Assembly (NCBI GenBank): GCA_015075185.1
Contig: JABTUW010000004.1
Coordinates: 496,001 to 560,000, forward strand
Reading direction: 5' to 3'
Source of the DNA: Anaerolineales bacterium
GTDB taxonomy: Bacteria > Chloroflexota > Anaerolineae > 4572-78 > J111
Length of the DNA: 64,000 bases
The notes beneath the pieces are model-generated. The model worked only from the letters and a program-made list of their open reading frames with translations. It searched no databases and was not told where the DNA came from. This document shows positions 34,554 through 41,988 of the stretch, piece by piece. The position numbers and the translations under genes are program-made. Position 1 is the stretch's first letter; each line of letters opens with the position of its first letter.

Positions 34554-36809
34554 TCAGTGATTTGCCCCACTCGCTACAGTTTCACGAGGAACAACTTGCA
34601 GCTTTTCATTTAAGTTGAACACTCCCACTGTTTCGCCGGTCGCCGGCCGCTCGATCCAGGCCGCGAGGCGGTACTCCCCCGGCGGCGTATCGGGAAAAAT
34701 GACGAGGGCAAAGTCGTCGCGGACGACCATGCCATCCTGCCACTCCGCTCGTGGGACGGGAGCGACGGTTTCGATGGGGTTACCATAGCCGCGCGTTTGT
34801 TGATTGTCGTCCACCAGACTAATTCGCAGCTTATCGGCGGCGGCCTGCCCCTGCCACTCCCAAAACAGCGAGAGCAGGACCACACTTTCGGGATAAGCTG
34901 TTGTCACCGGTTGATGGGCTTCGTCGGTCAGGTTGTAGCCCAGCAGTTCGGCTTGACCCACCAGACGAACCTCGCCGGCAAAGACGTGTCGCAGGCCGAG
35001 CGAAGGGTAAATCCAGGCGTAATCCAGGCTGTTCAACGTGACCGTATAGACGGGTGAGACGGAAGCCTTGAAAAATTGCAGCGCTCCCTCCGACGGTAAT
35101 AAACGCTGGGTCTGGTTGATGTAAAAGACCACGTAATCGGCGGCCAGGCCCGGCTTGGGACTGCGCGAGATTTTGTCGTCGTCAATTTTGTAGATGGAAT
35201 GTCCCTTGAAATAAGGCTCAAAGGTGGTGCTGTACCAGGAAACCACCTTGATCACCTGGGCGTTGGGCAGCGTATTGAGATAAACGGCCGCCTCATTCAG
35301 TCCCTCGCCCCAGCCCACCTGTATCAACCGGCTGGCCGCCTGGCCCCCACCAACCAGAGGATTGTAAAAAGAAAAATAGTAAGGGTAAGAGGGGAAGACA
35401 AAAGCTATCTGAACTATCAGCAGGAGCAGGGGTAAAAGCCAGGTGAAGCGTGAAACGTGATGCGTGAAACGTCCCAAGGGGAGGCTTCGCACTGATGCGT
35501 AAGGTGTCCCAAGGGGAGGCTTCGCACTAAAGCGTAGAGCGTAGAGATACCCACTAGCCGCCAGCATAGTCAGGGCTGGAAAGATGGGGAGTAAATAGCG
35601 GTCTTGCTTTTTGCCGCCGTACGTGATCAGTAGGGTGTAGAACAACACGAAAGCCAGGAGAACGATGAGGGTGATAAGGTACGTGGTGCGCCCATAGGGG
35701 GCCTTCGGCTCTGGTGCGTAATCGTTCAGTTCTTGCGGACTCGCCTCCTCGCCTCTCCGCTCTCGCACCCCGCTCCAGACCGCCAGCAATACTCCTAACA
35801 GCACCACCGGCGTCGTCCGAAAGAGGGCGACCAGGGGATAAAACAGCCAGCCGGGATCCGGCACAGGCTGGCCCAGAAAAAAACTTCCCTTGGGGTGTGC
35901 GCCGCCGGCAGCACGCAGCGCATCACTCAGGATGGTCGTGGCCGGACCAAGCGGGTCAACCCAGATGGCCGGCCAGAGTGAGGTAAACACCAACGTGGCA
36001 GCTAAAGACCACCAAACCATATCTTTAAGCCAGTATCTTAAAATCCTTGCCAATGATCCGTATTGCCGCAGGTAAATCAGGAGCATACTGACGGCGATAA
36101 AGAGGCCAATGGACAGGGCGGGATATTTGGAGAGACAGGCCAGGCCGGCAAAAGCGCCCGAATAAAGGATGAAGGATGAAGGATGAAGGATGAAATCTTT
36201 TCTTTCGCCTTTATCCCTCATCCTTCCGCCTTCCACTACCGCCCGGATAAAGGCCAGCAGGGATAGCCACATAAAAGTGCTGACCAACCCATCGTGGCCC
36301 AAAACGCGGGAGAGGGCCAGGGAGAAGGGGTCGAGGGCAAGCAGGCCCGCCGCCAGGAGCGCCCCCCAGCGCCCCAACAAGGGGCGGCTCCACCAGTAGG
36401 TCAGCCCAACGGCAGCGAAAGCCACCAGAACTCCGGGCAGGCGTAGGGAAAAGAGCATCGCCGGGTCAAGGGGGTCAAAGGGCATCTGCCGGAGAAATTC
36501 ACTCAAAGAACCTGGCGCGCCCTGGCGCAGATATTCAAGAACAATGCCCAGCGCCCCCGCCCAGTTGGTGGTTACGCCAGGAGCCGGACTGAGGGAAACA
36601 TTTTCGATAAAGGGAACTTCGCCGCCGGGCGCCGTGTTGGCCCAGTTACCTTGCAGCAGCGAGTCCAGAAAAATGATCGAGCGGCCAAACCAGGAGCGGG
36701 CCTCGTCGGCAGTCAAAAAGACGGTCAGGCCGGGCAGCCGAAAGGCCAAAGCCAGCCCCAGGCAGCCCAGCAAAGCCCAGAGATCAAACCTTTTTGCCAG
36801 AGTCATCAT
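34554..36809 (-). CDS. GT39/ArnT-like membrane glycosyltransferase, single beta domain
   Basis: 751 residues from ATG 36809, chosen because the first helix begins soon after (RFDLWALLG). Longer forms from 36827 or 36899 add a segment unlike its relatives. No start has a clear ribosome site. TADEARSWFGRS carries the Asp-Glu pair, then APGVTTNWAG. The second loop reads SRVLGHDG. LAGLACLSKYP, LWPAIWV, FRTTPVVLLG, KKQDRYLLPIFPAL and GWGEGLNEAAVYL follow. The beta domain covers the last 120 residues or so. Two repeat tracts are in frame: four GGATGAA units (36167-36194) and a 35-nt tandem duplication (35459-35528). It is convergent with 32152-34551. Confidence 0.84.
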   Translation of the reverse strand: MMTLAKRFDLWALLGCLGLALAFRLPGLTVFLTADEARSWFGRSIIFLDSLLQGNWANTAPGGEVPFIENVSLSPAPGVTTNWAGALGIVLEYLRQGAPGSLSEFLRQMPFDPLDPAMLFSLRLPGVLVAFAAVGLTYWWSRPLLGRWGALLAAGLLALDPFSLALSRVLGHDGLVSTFMWLSLLAFIRAVVEGGRMRDKGERKDFILHPSSFILYSGAFAGLACLSKYPALSIGLFIAVSMLLIYLRQYGSLARILRYWLKDMVWWSLAATLVFTSLWPAIWVDPLGPATTILSDALRAAGGAHPKGSFFLGQPVPDPGWLFYPLVALFRTTPVVLLGVLLAVWSGVRERRGEEASPQELNDYAPEPKAPYGRTTYLITLIVLLAFVLFYTLLITYGGKKQDRYLLPIFPALTMLAASGYLYALRFSAKPPLGTPYASVRSLPLGRFTHHVSRFTWLLPLLLLIVQIAFVFPSYPYYFSFYNPLVGGGQAASRLIQVGWGEGLNEAAVYLNTLPNAQVIKVVSWYSTTFEPYFKGHSIYKIDDDKISRSPKPGLAADYVVFYINQTQRLLPSEGALQFFKASVSPVYTVTLNSLDYAWIYPSLGLRHVFAGEVRLVGQAELLGYNLTDEAHQPVTTAYPESVVLLSLFWEWQGQAAADKLRISLVDDNQQTRGYGNPIETVAPVPRAEWQDGMVVRDDFALVIFPDTPPGEYRLAAWIERPATGETVGVFNLNEKLQVVPRETVASGANH
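35459..35528. repeat. 35-bp tandem duplication inside a coding region
   Basis: Two near-identical 35-bp units (35459-35493 and 35494-35528) share an exact 23-bp core beginning GTCCCAAGGGGAGG. Because 35 is not a multiple of three, the copies are read in different frames, as SAKPPLGTP and RSLPLGRF. They lie before the last membrane helix. Confidence 0.8.
36167..36194. repeat. Four GGATGAA heptamers inside a coding region
   Basis: Four exact 7-bp units in a row, read on the minus strand as part of FILHPSSFIL, in the loop before the LAGLACLSK helix. The same unit occurs in two other GT-C genes (near 43490 and 51515-51560). Confidence 0.8.
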
Positions 36810-36926
36810 CGCGGCTGATTGTACCATCGGCCAAGGCAGGGAGCAAGCATAACCGAGAGGGATAATCTGGAAGGAAATAACGCCAGAGACCGGAGTCACT
36901 CCGCATCTGCCAATCGTCCCTTAAAA

Positions 36927-36955
36927 TTGCTAAAATCGCACAAACCAGTCACAAT
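36927..36955 (+). promoter_or_regulatory. Possible promoter for the LuxR-type regulator
   Basis: TTGCTA (36927-36932), a 17-base spacer and CACAAT (36950-36955), about 110 bp before the regulator start. Two mismatches in each box or fewer; tentative. Confidence 0.3.
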
Positions 36956-37064
36956 AAAGCATGATTAAATGGCATTTACCCGATCATGACCGGGCACTTT
37001 GTCACATAAGGGAGTATCCAGCAGTTGTTCAATTTCATAGCTTTGTGAAAAGGCGCAGCGCATC

Positions 37065-40000
37065 ATGGCGATCATGTTCAACAAGCCAGTCATTTGCCCC
37101 GTACTAATTGGCCGCCAGGTAGAGCTGGCTGCCCTGCACGCACTCATCGCTCAGGCCGGGAGGGGACAAGGCCAGGTGGTTGTTCTCAGCGGCGAGGCAG
37201 GGATCGGAAAATCACGCCTGGCTGCTGAAGTAAAAACAAAGGCGCAGGCGCAAGGTTTTCTGGTGCTCCAGGGTAACTGTTTCCCCGCTGACCGCTCCTC
37301 TCCTTATGCCCCTTTGCTCGACCTCCTGGCGTCTTCACAGACAAATGAGCTGCTGTCCCTCTCTACCGTCAATCTAGGACCTCTCGCCCGCGAACTGGCG
37401 GTGCTCCATCCTGGCCTCATGCCTCTGTCGTCTGGCGAAACCCCGGCGCGACCTCTCGATCCAGAACAGGAAAAACGTCGCCTTTTCATGGCTCTCGCCC
37501 GTTTCTTCACGGGCTTAGCTACAAAACAACCTGTTCTGCTCACGGTAGAAGATATTCATTGGAGCGATGAGACAAGCCTCGAGTTCTTGCACGCTCTGGC
37601 GCGTCGCTGTGTGGCTCACCCGCTTCTGCTTGTTCTGACCTACCGGAATGACGAGATACATCCGGGTTTGAGCAATTGGCTCGCCCACCTGGACCGTGAA
37701 CGCCTGGTGCAAGAATTCGCCTTAACCCCTCTTTCGCCCAGCGATGTCGAAGCGATGCTGCGGGCCATCTTTGATCTGCAGCGCCCGATCCATACAGAAA
37801 CCCTCGATGCCATGTATAGGCTGACAGAGGGCAATCCTTTTTTCCTTGAAGAGATCCTGAAATCACTTATCAATGCTGGCGCCATTTTTTCCGGGAATGA
37901 GACGGAGGAACGCCAGTCCTGGAATGAACTTCACATCCCACGCAGTATCCAAGCCGCGGTGCAGCAGCGAATTGATCAATTAAGTGAGGCGGCACGGCAT
38001 GTGGTCAGCCTGGCCGCAGTCGCCGGTAGGCGTTTCGATTTTGGCTTACTCCAGCAGATAACGCACCATGATGAACAAGAACTCCTGGCGCTGATGAAGG
38101 AGTTGATCACGGCTCAACTGGTTGTGGAAGAATCAGAGGAGCAATTTGCCTTCCGGCATGCCCTGACCCGGCAGGCTATTTACCTACAACTCCTGCTCCG
38201 CGAGCGGAAGGCGCTGCATCGCACGATTGCCGAAACGATGGAACAACTCTTTGTACCGAGGCTTGATACGCACCTCACTGAATTAGCGTATCACTTTTAT
38301 GAGGCGGGTGTCTGGGAGAAAGCACTGGAGTATGCTCAGCGCGCCGGGGAAAGAGCGCAGGCCCTCTACGCGCCGCGGGTCGCTATCGAACAATTCACGC
38401 GGGCCTTGAAAGCGACCCATCACGTCGCAGCAGCGCCGCTGGCTCGGTTGTATCGCCTGCGCGGGCAGGCATACGAAACACTCGGCGAATTCGAACAGGC
38501 CAACAGCGATTATGAGCGGGCGTTCGATGCTGCCCATGAGGTTCAGGATGGCCAGATGCAGTGGCAGGCCATCATTGACCTCGGCTTTCTCTGGGCCGGG
38601 CGCGATTATGAACGAGCCGGAGCATTCTTTCGCCAGGCGGTGCAGCTCTCGCAGCAGCTCGAGAATCCAACCTTATACGCTCACAGCCTCAACCGCCTGG
38701 GCAACTGGCTGGTCAACACGGGCCAGGAGGCCGAGGGATTGCAGGCCCATCAACAAGCGCTTGAAGTGTTCCAACGGCAGCAAGATAGAGCGGGCATGGC
38801 TCAAACCTTTGACCTGCTCGCGATGGCGTCATCCTGGAATGGCGATGCCGTGATCGGGGTGCAGCACTTTGGGCGAGCTATCCTCCTCTTTCAAACCCTG
38901 GGCGACACGAAAGGCCTGATCTCCAGTCTCTCTAACCTCAGCATAACGGCAAGCCCGGCCAGCACTGAGACGGTGTTCGTGGCCCTTCGCGAACCGGAAG
39001 AGTGCGAACGCGATGTGGCCGAGGCGGCTCGCCTGGCCCGCCAGATTGATTGGCCGGCCGGGGAAACCTATGCTGAATTCACCAGAGGATTACTCCTGGC
39101 CTACTTTGGGCAGTTTGGTCGGGCGCTTACCCATACCCACAAAGCGCTCCAGATGGCAACGGAGATTGGACACCAGCAGTGGATGGCAGGAGCGTATTGC
39201 ACCCTGGGGCAAATCTACATGCTTTTGCTCGAACCCGCCCTGACTCTGTACTATCTGGATGCAGGGCTGCCACTGGCCGAGCAGCTTGGCTCAGCCTGGT
39301 GGATCGGCAGCATCAGAGTTTACCAGGCTTTGGCCTGTCTGCTTGAAGGCAAGGGCCAGCAGGCCGAGGCAGCGCTTAAAGCGGTGATGCAACGAGAGCA
39401 GGCGCCACGGACGTTGTTAGAGCGACGCATCGCCTGGGCATCGGGAGAGCTTGCCCTCGCCCAGGGTGAACCGGAAATCGCCCTGCAGATTGCCGAACAA
39501 TTGCTTGCCTCCGCACCCGGAGAAATACGGAGCCAACCGATCCCCCGGCTCTGGAAATTAAAGGGCGAGGCCCTGGCCGCCTTGAAGCGCCCGGGTGAAG
39601 CGGTCAAGGCGTTGGAGGGGGCGAAACGCGGCGCGCTGGAGCGCCGGGAGACCCCGCTGCTCTGGCAAATTCAGCGCTCGCTGGCCCCGGTTTACCAATC
39701 CCTCAAGCACCAGCAGGAGGCAAGAGATGCCCTGGTTGCGGCACGGGAAGGGATTGAGTCGCTGGCGCAAACAATTGATGAGACCGAGCTGCGCGAGCAT
39801 TTCCTACAAAGGGCGCTGGCATCCCTGCCCAAAGAAAAGCCCATTTCGGCGAGACGGGCCAGGGCGGAAAAGTTCGGTGGCTTAACCGGGCGCGAATGCG
39901 AAGTCGCGGTTCTGATCGCCCAGGGCCAGTCGAATCGCGAGATCGCCGACAATCTGGTGGTCAGCGAACGAACGGTCGAAACGCATGTCGGAAATATCTT

Positions 40001-40073
40001 GTTTAAGCTGAGTTTCGCCTCACGAACGCAGATTGCCGCCTGGGCTGTTGAAGTAGGATTGGATAAGCAGTAA
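37065..40073 (+). CDS. Large ATPase-LuxR transcription regulator (MalT/LAL-like)
   Basis: 1002 residues from ATG 37065 (AAAGG about 11 nt upstream; the ATG at 37074 is possible). An AAA/STAND-type ATPase at the N-terminus has Walker A GEAGIGKS (43-50) and Walker B VLLTVEDIHWSD (157-168). A long helical TPR-rich middle (about 380-900) and a C-terminal LuxR helix-turn-helix (about 935-1000: GLTGRECEVAVLIAQG, then SERTVETHVGNIL) follow. Such proteins bind ATP and an inducer and activate nearby promoters. No membrane helix. It heads a plus-strand run with the methyltransferase and NmrA-like genes and may control them or the glycan genes; the sequence does not tell which. Confidence 0.9.
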   Translation: MAIMFNKPVICPVLIGRQVELAALHALIAQAGRGQGQVVVLSGEAGIGKSRLAAEVKTKAQAQGFLVLQGNCFPADRSSPYAPLLDLLASSQTNELLSLSTVNLGPLARELAVLHPGLMPLSSGETPARPLDPEQEKRRLFMALARFFTGLATKQPVLLTVEDIHWSDETSLEFLHALARRCVAHPLLLVLTYRNDEIHPGLSNWLAHLDRERLVQEFALTPLSPSDVEAMLRAIFDLQRPIHTETLDAMYRLTEGNPFFLEEILKSLINAGAIFSGNETEERQSWNELHIPRSIQAAVQQRIDQLSEAARHVVSLAAVAGRRFDFGLLQQITHHDEQELLALMKELITAQLVVEESEEQFAFRHALTRQAIYLQLLLRERKALHRTIAETMEQLFVPRLDTHLTELAYHFYEAGVWEKALEYAQRAGERAQALYAPRVAIEQFTRALKATHHVAAAPLARLYRLRGQAYETLGEFEQANSDYERAFDAAHEVQDGQMQWQAIIDLGFLWAGRDYERAGAFFRQAVQLSQQLENPTLYAHSLNRLGNWLVNTGQEAEGLQAHQQALEVFQRQQDRAGMAQTFDLLAMASSWNGDAVIGVQHFGRAILLFQTLGDTKGLISSLSNLSITASPASTETVFVALREPEECERDVAEAARLARQIDWPAGETYAEFTRGLLLAYFGQFGRALTHTHKALQMATEIGHQQWMAGAYCTLGQIYMLLLEPALTLYYLDAGLPLAEQLGSAWWIGSIRVYQALACLLEGKGQQAEAALKAVMQREQAPRTLLERRIAWASGELALAQGEPEIALQIAEQLLASAPGEIRSQPIPRLWKLKGEALAALKRPGEAVKALEGAKRGALERRETPLLWQIQRSLAPVYQSLKHQQEARDALVAAREGIESLAQTIDETELREHFLQRALASLPKEKPISARRARAEKFGGLTGRECEVAVLIAQGQSNREIADNLVVSERTVETHVGNILFKLSFASRTQIAAWAVEVGLDKQ

Positions 40074-40274
40074 GCAAGCGAGTGGCAAGCTCCGTCACTG
40101 CCCCTCGCATGCCTATTTTCTCCGTACTCCATCGGGACTTGTGTCCTCAAAATCTCCGTACTGTTTCCTGCCAGGCTATGTATTTTCCACGATGAAAAGT
40201 AAAGACCTTTTGATTACACTACTGGTGACCATTGAGTAAGGTTACAATACTGAGAGTGGAAAGGAGTGTAAACA

Positions 40275-41057
40275 ATGGGTACAGCACAAGTCCAGGGAAG
40301 CCTGTGGGGAGCACGGGCGAGGGACTACACTAACATCGTGGAGGGATTCATGCGTCCCGTGTACGAAAGGGTTTTCGCCGAGGCAGGGGTCGGAGCGGGA
40401 ACCAAACTCCTCGACGTGGGCTGCGGGCCGGGCCTGGTCGCGCATCTTGCCGCCAGACGTGGGGCGCTGGTGTCCGGCCTGGACGCAGCGGAGGCATCGG
40501 TGGAAATCGCCCGGGAGCGCACGCCGGAGGGCGACTTCCGGGTTGGGGAGATGGAGGAGCTGCCCTGGCCTGACAACACCTTCGACGTGGTGACCAGCTT
40601 CAACGCCTTCCAGTACGCCGCCGACCTGGTGAGCGCGCTGCGGGAGGCCAGGCGCGTGGTCAGGCCGGAAGGCCGCGTGGCGATGGTCGTCTGGGGGCGG
40701 CCGGAGGATTGCGAGACGGTAGCTACAGTCACCGCCTTGAGCAAGCTTCTGCCTCCCCCGCCTCCCGGAGCACCGGGTCCTTTCGCCCTCTCGGCGCCGG
40801 GACGTGTCGAGGGGCTGCTGCAGCAGGCCGGGCTGGTGCCTCTGGCCAGCGGTGAGGTGGACTGCTCCTTCGAATTCCCCGACCTGGAGACAGGGGTGCG
40901 AGGCCATATGTCTGTAGGTCCAGCAGCGGCCGCCATCCGGCAGGCAGGCGCTGAAGCGGTGCAACAGGCGATCGCCGAGTCGCTGGCGTCTTTCCGGATG
41001 AACGGGCGCGGCTACTGCCAACGCAACCGGTTCCGCTACGTCATTGCCGCGGCCTGA
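40275..41057 (+). CDS. Class I SAM-dependent methyltransferase
   Basis: 260 residues. ATG 40275 has AAAGGAG 8 nt upstream. LLDVGCGPG (45-53) is the SAM-binding motif I, followed by the acidic GLDAAEAS motif, then FRVGEMEELPWPDNTFDVV, typical of Methyltransf_11 enzymes. The target is not indicated; small-molecule or quinone-like substrates are usual for this group. The codon choice looks more GC-rich than in the GT-C genes, and the start context (AAAGGAGTGTA) is shared with the next gene. A TACAAT box at 40243-40248 may be part of its promoter, but I see no matching -35. The 201-bp gap upstream (40074-40274) shows nothing else. Confidence 0.85.
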   Translation: MGTAQVQGSLWGARARDYTNIVEGFMRPVYERVFAEAGVGAGTKLLDVGCGPGLVAHLAARRGALVSGLDAAEASVEIARERTPEGDFRVGEMEELPWPDNTFDVVTSFNAFQYAADLVSALREARRVVRPEGRVAMVVWGRPEDCETVATVTALSKLLPPPPPGAPGPFALSAPGRVEGLLQQAGLVPLASGEVDCSFEFPDLETGVRGHMSVGPAAAAIRQAGAEAVQQAIAESLASFRMNGRGYCQRNRFRYVIAAA

Positions 41058-41079
41058 AACCGGACAAAAGGAGTGTATC

Positions 41080-41946
41080 ATGATTCTCATCATTGGAGCG
41101 ACCGGTCAGCTCGGCGGCCAGATCGCCCGTCAAATGCTCCAGGACCGGCAGGATGTCCGCATCCTGGTGCGGCCGAACTCTCCCTACCAACCGCTGGTTG
41201 AGGCAGGAGCGCAGCCCGTCTTGGGTGATTTAAAAGACCCACTGTCGCTGGCGCCGGCCCTCGCCGGAATTGACACAGTGATTACCACTGCTACCGCCGG
41301 CCAGCGCGGCGGGGACGATACCATTGAAAGAGTTGATCTGGCCGGCAACCAGAGTCTGATTGATGCGGCCGCGCAGGCAGGTGTGAGACAGTTCATCTTT
41401 GTCTCGACCATCGCCAGCGACCCGAACAGCCCGGTACCAATCTTCCGGGCGAAGGGGGCGGCGGAAGCCCGCCTGCGGGAGAGCGGTATAGGTTATACCA
41501 TCCTTCAGGCCAACGGCTTTATGGACGTTTGGATTCCATTGATCGTCGGTCTGCCTCTCCAACAGCAGCGCCCCGTCGTGGTGATCGGGGAAGGCCGCCG
41601 CAAGCACACCTTCGTGGCGATGCAGGATGTAGCCTCCTTCGCCGTCAAGGCAGTCGGCCATTCGGCTGCCCACAACCAGACCATCGTGATTGGCGGGCCG
41701 CAAGCGGTTTCGTGGCAGGATATCCTCGCCGCGTTCGAAACCGTCGTTGAAGGGCCGATCCCGGTCGAGACGCGCACCCCTGGCGAACAGTTGCCCGGGC
41801 TGCCACCGGTAGTCAGCGAAAACATGGCGTATCTCGACACATTCGATTCGCCGATTGACATGGGGGCAGCGACGCAGACGTTTGGGATAAAGCTGACGCC
41901 GCTGGAGGCGTGGATACGGTCCTATCTTGTGTCTATGGATGCATAG
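41080..41946 (+). CDS. NmrA-like NAD(P)-binding (atypical short-chain dehydrogenase) protein
   Basis: 288 residues. ATG 41080 has AAAAGGAG 6 nt upstream; the longer frame from 41044 overlaps the methyltransferase and has no such site. The N-terminal Rossmann motif GATGQLGG (6-13), then VRILVRPNS and FIFVSTIAS, fit the NmrA/atypical SDR group. These proteins act as redox sensors or as NAD(P)H-dependent reductases or epimerases. The catalytic YxxxK of classical SDRs is not evident at the usual place, which favours the NmrA type. Probably cotranscribed with the methyltransferase 22 bp upstream. Substrate unknown. Confidence 0.85.
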   Translation: MILIIGATGQLGGQIARQMLQDRQDVRILVRPNSPYQPLVEAGAQPVLGDLKDPLSLAPALAGIDTVITTATAGQRGGDDTIERVDLAGNQSLIDAAAQAGVRQFIFVSTIASDPNSPVPIFRAKGAAEARLRESGIGYTILQANGFMDVWIPLIVGLPLQQQRPVVVIGEGRRKHTFVAMQDVASFAVKAVGHSAAHNQTIVIGGPQAVSWQDILAAFETVVEGPIPVETRTPGEQLPGLPPVVSENMAYLDTFDSPIDMGAATQTFGIKLTPLEAWIRSYLVSMDA

Positions 41947-41964
41947 GAGGAAATGACAGTGGCC

Positions 41965-41984
41965 GAACAGAATAGATTCTGTTC
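41965..41984. terminator. Possible bidirectional terminator hairpin between convergent genes
   Basis: GAACAGAAT (41965-41973) and ATTCTGTTC (41976-41984) are perfect arms in the 42-bp gap between the NmrA-like gene and the convergent GT-C gene. The T-run on the plus strand is weak (ATTTCT), so efficiency is uncertain. Confidence 0.45.
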
Positions 41985-41988
41985 ATTT

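Noticed and set aside
41044..41079. Longer start for the NmrA-like gene
   Set aside because: It would overlap the methyltransferase and lacks a ribosome site, while ATG 41080 has AAAAGGAG at the right distance and leads directly into the Rossmann strand.
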